DNA from: Nocardioides albertanoniae
GTDB taxonomy: Bacteria > Actinomycetota > Actinomycetes > Propionibacteriales > Nocardioidaceae
DNA length: 64,000 bases
Direction: 5' to 3'
Assembly: GCF_006716315.1 (NCBI RefSeq)
Contig: NZ_VFOV01000001.1
Location: 3,984,501-4,048,500 of the forward strand
The translations under genes and the position numbers were made by a program. Position 1 is the stretch's first letter. Each line of letters starts with the position of its first letter. This document shows, in pieces, positions 54,247-62,247 of this stretch. The notes under the pieces are model-generated. The model was not told the origin of the DNA. It did not search any database and saw nothing but the letters and a program-made list of their open reading frames with translations.

Positions 54247-54588
54247 TTGCACGCCTTCGACGTCCTCGGCGACCCCGTCCGCCGCCGCATCCTCGAGCTC
54301 CTGGCCTCCGGCGACCTCACCTCGGGCGAGGTCGTCGACACGATCTCGGCCGAGTTCGGCATCCGCCAGCCTGCGGTCTCGATGCAGCTCAAGGTCCTGC
54401 GCGAGCACGGTTTCGCCAGCGTACGCCCCGACGGCACCCGCCGGATCTACTCCATCGACACCGGGCCGATGGCCGAGGTCGACGCCTGGCTCAACCAGTT
54501 CCGCCGCTTCTGGACCCAGCACCTCGACGCCCTCGACACCGAGATCCGGCGCGGACGACGGCAGCGACCGGACCCTCCAACCGCCTGA
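54247..54588 (+). CDS. ArsR family transcriptional regulator
   Basis: A 113-residue winged-helix repressor: HAFDVLGDPVRRRILELLASGDLTSGEVVDTISAEFGIRQPAVSMQLKVLREHGFASVRPDGTRRIYSIDTGPMAEVDAWLNQFRRFW. No metal-binding Cys motif (ELCVCDL type) is present, so it is of the AHSA1-associated, non-metal group. The TTG at 54247 follows CGGAG at 8 bases and is favoured over an ATG that would overlap the SRPBCC gene. The perfect palindrome at 53568-53587 is its probable operator. Confidence 0.9.
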   Translation: MHAFDVLGDPVRRRILELLASGDLTSGEVVDTISAEFGIRQPAVSMQLKVLREHGFASVRPDGTRRIYSIDTGPMAEVDAWLNQFRRFWTQHLDALDTEIRRGRRQRPDPPTA

Positions 54589-54606
54589 CGCCCCATCCGC
54601 GGAGGG

Positions 54607-55002
54607 TCATCGGATCGGGGCGCCCTCGGCCATCGCGGTGGCGATGGCCATCTTGGGCCCGGGGACGGTCGCGACGCGCACCACGGTGACTCCTCCCAGA
54701 GCCGCCAGCTCGGCGGCGGGTCCGTCGAGGGTGACCTCCAGCTGGCCGGAAGGACCTTCCAGCACGCTGATCCCGCGCCACGGCAACGAGCCCGACCATT
54801 CGCCGGGACCGAGTGCCTTCCAGACGGCCTCCTTGGCTGCGTACCTCATCGCGAAGGCCGTGGCCGGGGTCGCGGTCGCCATGCACTGGGCGATCTCGGC
54901 CTCGGTGAACCACCGGACCGCGAACCCGGAGCCGCGCATCGCCAGGAGCCGCGCGAACCGTCTGATGTCGGCGACGTCGATCCCGACCCCGCGCAGGCTC
55001 AT
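54607..55002 (-). CDS. acpS: holo-ACP synthase (4'-phosphopantetheinyl transferase)
   Basis: A 131-residue AcpS-type enzyme that moves phosphopantetheine from CoA to an ACP Ser. Motifs: GVGIDVADIRRF (V-G-x-D metal site), WFTEAEIAQC and AMRYAAKEAVWKALGPG (the conserved A-x-x-x-A-x-K-E-A-x-x-K-A). Actinobacterial housekeeping AcpS is about this size, so it could serve fatty-acid synthesis as well. Here it is read in the same direction as the SGNH-like and AMP-ligase genes, and a free-standing ACP gene lies 4 kb away, which suggests it primes that ACP. Confidence 0.9.
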   Translation of the reverse strand: MSLRGVGIDVADIRRFARLLAMRGSGFAVRWFTEAEIAQCMATATPATAFAMRYAAKEAVWKALGPGEWSGSLPWRGISVLEGPSGQLEVTLDGPAAELAALGGVTVVRVATVPGPKMAIATAMAEGAPIR

Positions 55003-55029
55003 CGCATGATCATCGCCCTAGGTCCGGCT

Positions 55030-55878
55030 TCAGGCGACGGGACTGTGCGCCGCGACCGCCTTGAGGAGCTCGGACGCGACAGCACGGGAGCCGGTCTCGT
55101 TGAGATGTCCCCGGTCGAAGGTCAGGTTCTTGTTCAGGACGTAGTAGGAGCTGCCGTCGTGGCTGCGCTTGTCGGTGCCCGCCGACTCCGCGGCGGCGAT
55201 GTCGACGAGGCGGCCGGTGGCTGCGTACTTCTCCCTGATCATCGCGTTGTAGCGCTCGCGGGCGACGTTGTCGGCGGGCCCCATCCGGTCACCGCGGCCG
55301 AGCGCCGCCTTCACCCGACCCTTCAGGTTCCGGTCGGAGGTCAGCGCCGCCGTCGTGTAGAGGAACCGGGTGTCCGGGTGCGCGGCCTCGACCTCGGCCA
55401 TCATCGCCACATAGGCGTCGAAGACGGCCTCGACATCGGTGGTGGCGTTGATGTCGACGTAGCAGAGCTTCATCAGCGCCACATCCACCTCCTCGCCGGC
55501 CGGCCCGCCCATCACGGCGGCGAAGGAGTCGAACTTGCCGAACGGATCTCCGTTCCTCCCGACGAACACGTGCCTGAAGGTGGCGTCGCTCGAACCCGCG
55601 ACCTCCTCGACCGTGGGGGCGTCCACATCGTTGGCGGCGTAGACGCCGGCGACTCCGTCGAGGATGTTCACCCCGACCGACTGGTGCCCGAAGAGCACCG
55701 TCGTCTTCCCGGCGACCTGCAGCTCCGACTCCGACGGGTTCTCGACCGCGACCGGCTCGTTCATTCCTGGGCTCCTCACCAACCACGCCGTGGCCAACGC
55801 GACCGCGACCACCAGCACTCCGGACCACACGCCGACCAGCAGCTTGACCGATCGGGGGACCTTTCTGATCGACACCAC
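55030..55878 (-). CDS. membrane-anchored SGNH-hydrolase-like protein
   Basis: A 282-residue exported protein with one N-terminal membrane helix (VKLLVGVWSGVLVVAVALATAWLV). The outer domain resembles SGNH/GDSL esterases: TTVLFGHQSVGVNILDGV with the probable nucleophile Ser in G-H-Q-S-V-G, ALMKLCYVDINATTD, TRFLYTTAALTS, and a C-terminal LTFDRGHLNETGSRAV with the Asp-x-x-His pair. The GHQS first block is atypical. It starts directly after the AMP-ligase stop, so it is in that operon. A position outside the membrane with an ACP/ligase pair inside resembles DltD with DltA/DltC; this is an inference. The GTG start could be one codon later. Confidence 0.7.
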   Translation of the reverse strand: MVSIRKVPRSVKLLVGVWSGVLVVAVALATAWLVRSPGMNEPVAVENPSESELQVAGKTTVLFGHQSVGVNILDGVAGVYAANDVDAPTVEEVAGSSDATFRHVFVGRNGDPFGKFDSFAAVMGGPAGEEVDVALMKLCYVDINATTDVEAVFDAYVAMMAEVEAAHPDTRFLYTTAALTSDRNLKGRVKAALGRGDRMGPADNVARERYNAMIREKYAATGRLVDIAAAESAGTDKRSHDGSSYYVLNKNLTFDRGHLNETGSRAVASELLKAVAAHSPVA

Positions 55879-57396
55879 TCAACTCACCTTCGCTGCTCTC
55901 ATTCCGCTTTCCTTCAGACACATCGCGCGTACGTCGCGCTTGACGACCTTTCCGTTCGCGTTGAGCGGCAGCTCGTCGACGAAGCGGACCACCTCGGGGA
56001 CCATGTGCTTGGCCAGCCGCCCGCGACAGTGCGCCAGCACGTCGCCCACGCGCAGATCCGATCCGCGCCGTCGCACCACGACCAGCTCGACCCGCTCTCC
56101 GGCCGCCTCGTCCGGGATGCCGACAGCAGCGGCCGCGACGACGTCGGGCAGGTAGAGCGCCGCCGACTCGACGTCCTGGCTCGCGATCCGGTGGCCCCAC
56201 GACTTGATGAAGTCCTCGACCCGGTCGACGACGTAGACGAAGCCGTCCTCGTCGACCTCCGCCAGATCACCCGTGCGCAGCATCCCGCCGGGCATCTTGC
56301 GGGCCGTGGCCTCGGGATCATCGAGATAGCCGGGCGAGATGTTCGCGCCGCTGGCCCAGATCTCGCCCACCTGGTGGGGCCCGACCGGGATTCCGTCCTC
56401 GTCGAGCACCCTCAGGTCGACGCCCGGAATGCCGCGGCCGATCGACCCCGGCCGCCTGCTCAGCTCCTCGGGCGGAAGATAGGCGAGCCGCGCGGTGGCC
56501 TCGGTCGCTCCGTACATCACGAACACCTTCGCCTGCGGCTGCGCCTTCGCCATCTGCTCGAGCAGCGCCGGGGCCAACCGTCCGCCTGCCTGCTGGATCG
56601 TCCGCAGCGCCGGCAGCGCGCGGTCGCCGAACGTGCTGTTGCGCAGCAGCATCCCGAACGTCGAGGGCACTCCGGCGAATCCGGTGCAGCGCTCGGTGAT
56701 CATCCGCTCGACCACGGCCTGCGGAAAGACGAAGCTCGACTGCATGACCATCGCCGCACCGGTGCGCAGATGGGTGTGCAGCAACGAGAGCCCGAAGACG
56801 TATGTGAAGGGCAGCACCACGAGCATCCGGTCGTGCTGCCTCACGCCGAGGTAGGCAAGGATCGAGTCGGTGTTCGCCTGGATGTTGCGATGCGTGATCC
56901 TGACCGCTCGTGGCTCGCCCGTGGTGCCGGAGGTGAACATGTAGAGGGCGTCCTGGTCCGGGGCGACATCGACCGATGGGGACAGCTGGACCGGGGGCGT
57001 CTTCCGCGGGCTCGGGACCAGCCGGTCCTCCACGAGGATGGGGAAGCCGGCCGGAAGCAGATGTCGCAGGGTGTTCAGCTGAGACCGGCCGACGAGGAGC
57101 GCGTCCGCGCCGACCCACTGCGTCCTGGCCACCACCTCGTCGGGCGGCAACGTGGATGCCAGGGGCACGACGACCAGACCCAGCCGGAGCGCGGCGAGAT
57201 AGGCCGAGACCCAGAACAGTCCGTTGGGAGCGATGATCCCGACCGATGCGCCGGGGGTGAGGCCGAGCGGGGTGAGCCGTTCGGTGAGCGCGGACACTCC
57301 TGCCCGCAGCTCGGCATAGGTGTAGTCGCGACCCGACTCGCAGAGCGCGATCGAGTCCTCGGGCGCTTGCTCGAGAAGAAAGTCGGCGGTGTTCAA
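55879..57396 (-). CDS. AMP-forming acyl/aminoacyl ligase
   Basis: A 505-residue ANL-superfamily enzyme. The P-loop ALYMFTSGTTGEPRAVRITHRN lies near residues 168-190, with motif A5 VFVMYGATEATARLAYLPPEEL, A7 MLRTGDLAEVDEDGFVYVVDRVEDFIKSWGHRIASQDVE, and A10 ELPLNANGKVVKRDVRA with the catalytic Lys. It activates a carboxylic acid as an adenylate and passes it to CoA or a carrier protein. The neighbouring ACP, AcpS and SGNH-like genes suggest loading of the ACP. The A8 core has S-W-G-H-R instead of the usual K-[ST]-G-G-[FY]-R form. A 16-base motif shared with the LCP promoter lies 98-113 bases upstream. Confidence 0.87.
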   Translation of the reverse strand: MNTADFLLEQAPEDSIALCESGRDYTYAELRAGVSALTERLTPLGLTPGASVGIIAPNGLFWVSAYLAALRLGLVVVPLASTLPPDEVVARTQWVGADALLVGRSQLNTLRHLLPAGFPILVEDRLVPSPRKTPPVQLSPSVDVAPDQDALYMFTSGTTGEPRAVRITHRNIQANTDSILAYLGVRQHDRMLVVLPFTYVFGLSLLHTHLRTGAAMVMQSSFVFPQAVVERMITERCTGFAGVPSTFGMLLRNSTFGDRALPALRTIQQAGGRLAPALLEQMAKAQPQAKVFVMYGATEATARLAYLPPEELSRRPGSIGRGIPGVDLRVLDEDGIPVGPHQVGEIWASGANISPGYLDDPEATARKMPGGMLRTGDLAEVDEDGFVYVVDRVEDFIKSWGHRIASQDVESAALYLPDVVAAAAVGIPDEAAGERVELVVVRRRGSDLRVGDVLAHCRGRLAKHMVPEVVRFVDELPLNANGKVVKRDVRAMCLKESGMRAAKVS

Positions 57397-57493
57397 GATG
57401 GCCCGTCCCCCGGGATGCTAGGTCCGGGACAGTTTCCCGGCTCCCGCAACGTCCCACGGGTCCACCGACGCTTGGCCGGCCGTCAGAAGAGGC

Positions 57494-57509
57494 TGCCTGA
57501 AATTGAGTA
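57494..57509. promoter_or_regulatory. 16-base motif TGCCTGAAATTGAGTA, copy 1
   Basis: It lies between the end of the response-regulator gene and the start of the AMP-ligase gene, about 98 bases before the latter. An identical copy is at 59136-59151 before the LCP gene. It is AT-rich in a GC-rich genome, and an exact 16-base match is unlikely by chance over this distance. It is a candidate binding site for the LuxR-type response regulator. Confidence 0.6.
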
Positions 57510-57540
57510 CGCGGCCGACCGGTCGCCTTCGAGCCGAGGC

Positions 57541-58245
57541 TCAGGCGGCCCGCCACTCGGCCTTGTGGGCCATGCTGACGGCTGCGATCTGCGAGGAGAC
57601 ACCGAGCTTGGCGAGGATCGATTTCACCTGCGTACGCACCGTGGCTTCGGAGACGACTCGGAGCTTGGCGATGTCACCGACCGTGAAGCCGCCCATCAGG
57701 TGCTCGAGCACCTGGGACTCCTTCCGGGAGAGCTGAGTAAGCCGGTCGCGGATCTCGATGAGGTTCTGTTCCTGCCCGACCCAGGCGCCGATCAGACGCT
57801 CACGCTCCTCGACGTCGAGCACGCTCAGGCCGTAGTTGAGCCGGCGCACCGTCCCCAGGATCTCGCCCAGTGGCACGGTCTTGGGCAGCACGGTCCTGGC
57901 CCCGGCGTGGAGGGCGTGACCCCATCTGGTCCGGTCGGTCGCACCCGTCACGACCACGACGTCCGCCCCGGCCCGAGCGAGCGGCGCGATGAGGCGTACG
58001 CCCGATCCGTGCTGCCCCAGATCGAGGTCGAGCAGCACGATGCGGGGCTGGGTGCGCATGATCAGTGAGTGGAGCTTGGCCTCGGACGGAGGCACGTCCG
58101 GCAGGTCGACGCGGTGGGCGTCATATCCCTCGAGGGTGAGGGCGAGCTCCAGGGACTCGGCGAAGAGGGTGTGGTCCTCGACGATGACCACTTTCACCCG
58201 TCTACGCGGCGACGCCACTGCGTCTTCCCGAGGTGTCGCGCTCAT
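57541..58245 (-). CDS. LuxR/NarL-family response regulator
   Basis: A 234-residue two-domain regulator. The receiver (VKVVIVEDHTLFAESLELALTLEGYDAHRV, then IVLLDLDLGQHGSGVRLI with the phospho-acceptor Asp, VVVVTGATDRTRW and VLPKTVPLGEIL with the conserved Lys) is joined by a helical linker to a LuxR HTH (LSRKESQVLEHLMGGFTVGDIAKLRVVSEATVRTQVKSILAKLGVSSQIAAVSMA). The ATG at 58245 overlaps the kinase gene by 44 bases; GTG 58197 (VKVVIV) is an alternative directly after the kinase stop. It is in an operon with a soluble kinase and probably controls EPS genes, perhaps through the flanking 16-base motif. Confidence 0.9.
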   Translation of the reverse strand: MSATPREDAVASPRRRVKVVIVEDHTLFAESLELALTLEGYDAHRVDLPDVPPSEAKLHSLIMRTQPRIVLLDLDLGQHGSGVRLIAPLARAGADVVVVTGATDRTRWGHALHAGARTVLPKTVPLGEILGTVRRLNYGLSVLDVEERERLIGAWVGQEQNLIEIRDRLTQLSRKESQVLEHLMGGFTVGDIAKLRVVSEATVRTQVKSILAKLGVSSQIAAVSMAHKAEWRAA

Positions 58246-58906
58246 CGGCACGGCCGAGCATCGGAATCCCGAGGACGAACGTGGTGCGATCCTCGGCCTC
58301 GACGAGCTCGAGATAGCCACCCTGGCGCTCCATCAGGTCGCGCGCGAGGTGGAGGCCGATGCCCTGGCCGGCGGACCGCGGGCCCTTGACACCCCATGCG
58401 AAGACCCGCCTGCGAAGCTCCGGGGCGATGCCCGGCCCGTTGTCGGTGACCGAGATCTCGACCGAGGTCTGACGGGGGTCGGGGGCGCCGATCTCGATCC
58501 GGGCGGACCCGCCACCGTGAGATGCGGCATTGTCGAGAAGCACGTTGAGGGCTTCGGTCATCTGGTCCGCGTCGCCCAGCGCGAGCATCCGGCTGGGCCG
58601 CCAATCGACCTCGGTGCCCTTGGCCGCGTGGGCGAGGACCAGCGTGCCGACGACGGCGTCGAGGTCGATCACCTCGGTCTCGTCGGCCGGGCGCTCCGGG
58701 GACGACGGCGCGGTGGAGTCCTGCCGTTCCTGAACCATCCGCTCGAGCCGCTCCAGCTCGCCCTGCACCATCGCCGCCATCGCGGCCCGACGCTCGTCGC
58801 CCATGTCTCCGGGCGTGTTCAGCAGGGTGGTCGCAGCGCGGATACCAGCCAGCGCGGAGGCGACCTCGTGCAGTCGGGCGCGTTCGTCCGCACCGACTCT
58901 TGACAT
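58202..58906 (-). CDS. soluble sensor histidine kinase
   Basis: A 234-residue cytosolic kinase lacking membrane helices and a sensory domain. RARLHEVASALAGIRAATTLL is the dimerisation/H-box helix with the phospho-acceptor His near residue 12. MTEALNVLLDNAASHGGGSARIEI is the N-box, VTDNGPGIAPELRRRVFAWGVKG the D/G1 box, and GQGIGLHLARDLMERQGGYLELVE the G2 box. The start at 58906 is chosen because GGGGAGAG lies upstream; longer versions give no recognised domain. It overlaps the response-regulator gene. The signal must come from a partner protein or the cytoplasm. Confidence 0.85.
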   Translation of the reverse strand: MSRVGADERARLHEVASALAGIRAATTLLNTPGDMGDERRAAMAAMVQGELERLERMVQERQDSTAPSSPERPADETEVIDLDAVVGTLVLAHAAKGTEVDWRPSRMLALGDADQMTEALNVLLDNAASHGGGSARIEIGAPDPRQTSVEISVTDNGPGIAPELRRRVFAWGVKGPRSAGQGIGLHLARDLMERQGGYLELVEAEDRTTFVLGIPMLGRADERDTSGRRSGVAA

Positions 58907-59135
58907 TGACACAGCTCTCCCCGGGGTCACTTTCTCTTCAGTCGCCGGACCACTCCCCGATGACATCTCGAGCGGTCCCTTGTCGCGTGCCCCCGAACGC
59001 GGCGTAACGCCAACACGCTTGATACCGGTCTTCACAGGCCGGCAGATCCAGCGCCGTACAGCAAAGCGACCATACTCAACCAAGCGGCCGGGGGTATCGG
59101 CTACCTATTTTTGATTACCAGCCGTTACCGAGTGG

Positions 59136-59151
59136 TGCCTGAAATTGAGTA
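59136..59151. promoter_or_regulatory. 16-base motif TGCCTGAAATTGAGTA, copy 2
   Basis: An exact copy of the 57494-57509 motif, in the divergent region between the histidine-kinase operon and the LCP gene, 52-67 bases before the LCP start chosen here. With copy 1 it flanks the two-component genes, which fits control of both neighbours by the response regulator. Confidence 0.6.
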
Positions 59152-59202
59152 ATGGCGAGCATCCCGGGCAAATGCACGGGGGCTCACCAGTCCCATACTG
59201 GG

Positions 59203-60285
59203 ATGGCCTTCCTCGATCACCCGCCTGTGCCACCACGGTCGGAGGCCTCGGACGGGACCACCACGGGCTGGCGCGGTCGGGCCCGCAAGCCGTTGATCGG
59301 TCTGCTGGTGTGCGTCCTCCTGCTCGGCGTCGCCTCTCTGGCCGGCATCCTGTGGCTCCAGGCGAAGGTGGAGGGAAACATCCAGCGTCTCCCCGACACC
59401 TTCACCGGGCTCACCGACCGGCCGTCCAAGCCCACCACCGGCGCCGCCGCGGACGCGATGAACATCCTGGTCCTCGGCACCGACACCCGGTCCGAGACGG
59501 CCACCACCGGTGCCGAGGCGCCCGGCTGGAAACCCGGGCAGGCACGCTCGGACACCATGCTGCTCGTCCACCTCGACGGCGACCGCCGCGCCGCATCGGT
59601 GATCTCGATCCCGCGCGACTCCTGGGTCGACATCCCCGGCCATGGGAAGGGCAAGGTCAGCTGGGCCTACTCCTTCGGTGGCCCCAGCCTCACGGTCGAG
59701 ACCGTCGAGACGATGACCGACGTACGCATCGACCATCTCGCCGTCGTCGACTGGGAAGGCTTCAAAGCCCTGACCGACGCCGTCGGCGGCGTCGACATCG
59801 ACATCCCGGAAACTGTCTACGACTCCGCCCGCGGGGTCCGCTGGGAGGCCGGGCGCCACCACCTCGACGGCGAGCACGCCCTGCTCTACGTACGCCAGCG
59901 CTACGGCCTCCAGGACGGCGACCTCGACCGCGTGGCCCGCCAACAGGCCTTCTTCCGTACGCTGCTCGAACAGGCCCTCGCCCAGGAGCTGCGCACCAAC
60001 CCCGACCAGGTCCTCGACCTCCTCGACCTCTTCGCGAAACACGCCTCCGTCGACGACGACTGGTCCACGACGCAGATGGCAAGGCTCGCCGTCTCGCTCC
60101 GCAACCTGCGCACCGCCGACATCAACTACCTCACCGTCCCCACCAACGGCACCGGCATGGTCGGCGACCAGTCCGTCGTACACCTCGACCCCTCCAGCGA
60201 CCTCTGGCCCGCCGTACGCCAGGACCGCATGGCCCAATGGACCGAGGACAACCAGGACCTGATGACACCCGACGTCGTTCGCTGA
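59203..60285 (+). CDS. LytR-CpsA-Psr (LCP) family glycopolymer transferase
   Basis: A 360-residue membrane-anchored enzyme that attaches undecaprenyl-linked glycopolymers to peptidoglycan. A membrane helix (KPLIGLLVCVLLLGVASLAGILWL) is followed by the LCP domain: MNILVLGTDTRSE, ARSDTMLLVHLDGDRRAASVISIPRDSWVDIPGHGKGKVSWAYSFGGPSLTVETVETMTDVRIDHLAVVDWEGFKALTDAVGGVDIDIPE, ALLYVRQRYGLQDGDLDRVARQQAFF. The conserved Asp and Arg residues for pyrophosphate and metal binding are present. The ATG at 59203 is preferred; an ATG at 59152 abuts the 16-base motif and adds 17 unlikely residues. It is the probable final attachment step of the EPS locus. Confidence 0.9.
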   Translation: MAFLDHPPVPPRSEASDGTTTGWRGRARKPLIGLLVCVLLLGVASLAGILWLQAKVEGNIQRLPDTFTGLTDRPSKPTTGAAADAMNILVLGTDTRSETATTGAEAPGWKPGQARSDTMLLVHLDGDRRAASVISIPRDSWVDIPGHGKGKVSWAYSFGGPSLTVETVETMTDVRIDHLAVVDWEGFKALTDAVGGVDIDIPETVYDSARGVRWEAGRHHLDGEHALLYVRQRYGLQDGDLDRVARQQAFFRTLLEQALAQELRTNPDQVLDLLDLFAKHASVDDDWSTTQMARLAVSLRNLRTADINYLTVPTNGTGMVGDQSVVHLDPSSDLWPAVRQDRMAQWTEDNQDLMTPDVVR

Positions 60286-60585
60286 GCGGAACGCGACGAG
60301 CGTCCCGGCCGGTCCAGCGCGGTTGGTACAACGCGGTTGCGGAGCAGCTGGTCTGCATCGTGCAGGAACGGCCTGCGGGCACGGCTGCGGGAGGTTGAAT
60401 GCCGGCGTGCCGAATGTGGGCGCGGTCCTCTGGGCCACTGCAACACCGGGTCGACAGGTTTGAGCACCGATGGACGGCCTGGTCCACGTCTCGAGGGTTA
60501 GCTGTCGGCTAGCGGGGCGAGTTGGACACTGCAGGTCGGCCTGGTGCCTGGCCGCTTCCCGACCCGCCGCGTGCCCGGGGCCGGT
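60286..60585. other. 300-base gap between convergent LCP and DUF222 genes
   Basis: No coding sequence is supported. It contains a diverged copy of the dispersed repeat (GTCGACAGGTTTGAGCACCG, 60449-60468). No convincing terminator hairpin with a T-tract is visible. Base composition is slightly less skewed than in the genes. Confidence 0.5.
60449..60472. repeat. diverged dispersed repeat
   Basis: GTCGACAGGTTTGAGCACCG matches the TCGACAGGCTCGACCACCG version at 30715-30734 with three differences. Confidence 0.5.
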
Positions 60586-61860
60586 TTAGGGGCGGCGGGT
60601 GAACCGGATCGTGCCGTCCGGTAGCCGTTCATGGACATACCCGGGAGCGTGGGCCAGGCGGTGGTGATGAGGACAGAGCAGGACCCCGTCCTTCAGGTCC
60701 GTTCTCCCGCCGAGTGCCCAAGCGGTCAGGTGGTGGGCGTCGCACCACTCGGGCGGCATGTCGCAGCCTTCGGCTTGGCAGCACTTCTGCTGCAACCGGA
60801 GTGCCTTGCGCTGGATCGGTTGGAAGAACCTGCTCGAGCGGCCCGCATCGAGGACCTGGCCGTCGCTACCGAGGACCCAGGGGATGATGGTGGCGTTGCA
60901 GGCCATCGTCCGTGCCTCGGCAGCGGTGATCGTGTGCCCGTTGGTCTCGTCGAACCCCAGGGTGGCGGTGCCGAGTTCTTTGCGGAGCTCCTCGAGGAAG
61001 ATCACCACGTTGACCACGGTCGCATCCCCGCCGTGGCGGGGCAGGGCGTCGGGGTCGATGGTCTCGATCAGCCGGGTGAACCCTTGGCCCATGAGTCGTT
61101 CCCATGGTGGCAGCGAGACACCCTTGTCGACGAGTCGCTGTTTGCGGGGTTGGGCCCAGGCCTCGACCTGGGTCTTGAACCGCATCCCGATCGAGATCGG
61201 GAGGATCCCGTTGAATCCGATGGTGCCGTCGTGGTTGTCCCACACCCGCAGCGCGGTCTTCTGCCGGGCCCGTTCTTCCTCGGCGAGGAGGGCTTTGGCT
61301 TCTGCGTCCTCAAACCGGGCAGGGTCGATCTCACGCAGGATCCGCCGACCCACGATCTGCAGCTCTTTGGCGGTCAGGCGGGTGGCGTAGTCGACCAGCA
61401 ACTTCTCCGCGAGGATCAGGTCCTCACTGGTGGCGGTCGGGTTGGCTGCGATGTTGTCGAGGGTCTTGGTGATCACCCTCGCCTTGTCCTGGGAGATCTC
61501 CCCCGCAGCCAGGCCGGCGGCGACGAGGTCCTGCTTGGAGACCGCAGTGGCGAGTTTGATCTGTGCTCGGGCGGTGCCTTTGTCGAGGAGGAGCTCGGCG
61601 CGTATCCAGGCGGAGGCGTCTTTGTCGCCGGTCTCCTCGGCGATGTCACCGGAGACAGCGAGGACCCGCAGCATCAACGCGTCTTGTTGGGCCCGGAGTT
61701 TCTCGAGCTGTGTCAGGAGGTGTTTCTTCTGGCTGGTGCGCCAATAGATCGGGTCCATCGCGAGCAGGTCACCGATCGCGGTCTCGATGGCAGCAACAGC
61801 GGTCTGGATAGGGTCGTTGGGGTTGGTACCCCAGTGGTTGGTCCCGTGTTCCAAGCTCAT
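60586..61860 (-). CDS. DUF222 domain protein with C-terminal HNH endonuclease motif (13E12 repeat family)
   Basis: A 424-residue protein. The N-terminal two-thirds are helical DUF222 sequence (AVAAIETAIGDLLAMD, ASAWIRAELLLDKGTARAQIKLATAV, ISQDKARVITKTLDNI). The C-terminus is an HNH nuclease with a zinc knuckle: CCQAEGCDMPPEWCDAHHLTAWALGGRTDLKDGVLLCPHHHRLAH. Such proteins are often present in many copies per actinobacterial genome; their role (possibly mobile or defence related) is not settled. GAGGAGGG precedes the ATG at 61860. It is isolated between two non-coding gaps, as expected for a mobile-type gene. Confidence 0.88.
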   Translation of the reverse strand: MSLEHGTNHWGTNPNDPIQTAVAAIETAIGDLLAMDPIYWRTSQKKHLLTQLEKLRAQQDALMLRVLAVSGDIAEETGDKDASAWIRAELLLDKGTARAQIKLATAVSKQDLVAAGLAAGEISQDKARVITKTLDNIAANPTATSEDLILAEKLLVDYATRLTAKELQIVGRRILREIDPARFEDAEAKALLAEEERARQKTALRVWDNHDGTIGFNGILPISIGMRFKTQVEAWAQPRKQRLVDKGVSLPPWERLMGQGFTRLIETIDPDALPRHGGDATVVNVVIFLEELRKELGTATLGFDETNGHTITAAEARTMACNATIIPWVLGSDGQVLDAGRSSRFFQPIQRKALRLQQKCCQAEGCDMPPEWCDAHHLTAWALGGRTDLKDGVLLCPHHHRLAHAPGYVHERLPDGTIRFTRRP

Positions 61861-62090
61861 CGCTGCCCTCCTCTCAAAGAGGTCCCGTAATGCTCCTGAT
61901 TCTACTCCCGACCCAACCCATTTGACCATCTATTTCTGCAGGTCAGACACTGTTTGCGCGACCAGCGAACGCCGTCGGCTCTGTGGATGGTAAGTGGCCC
62001 GAAGGGCCACCCTCCGCCCCCAACAACCCCAGCAGAAACAAGCACCAGAACCACGCGCCACACCCGGGCCGTCGCCCCGATAACCAGCCA

Positions 62091-62190
62091 AGTCTTTTCT
62101 CGATGGATCCCGGTGTCCAGGACCGCGTAGCGGCCGGCGTAGCCGGCGGGCCGTAGGCCCGTCCTTGACTCCGGGGTTCATCGAGAAGAC
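62091..62190. repeat. about 30-bp imperfect inverted repeat with GC-rich centre
   Basis: The left arm (62091-62123, AGTCTTTTCTCGATGGATCC...) pairs with the right arm (62161-62190, ...GGTTCATCGAGAAGAC) with a few mismatches. The 37 bases between hold smaller GGCCGGC/GCCGGC and GGGCC/GGCCC palindromes. It could fold into a long cruciform or RNA structure, or be a non-autonomous mobile element remnant. Confidence 0.6.
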
Positions 62191-62247
62191 CCTCCGAGAC
62201 GGGTCGGCGGCCCAGGCTGGCTTGTCGAGGGAGGTTCCCGGCAGGGA

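Noticed and set aside
60286..60585. Small RNA or short gene between LCP and DUF222 genes
   Set aside because: No start with a ribosome site, no conserved protein pattern and no strong hairpin/T-tract could be found.
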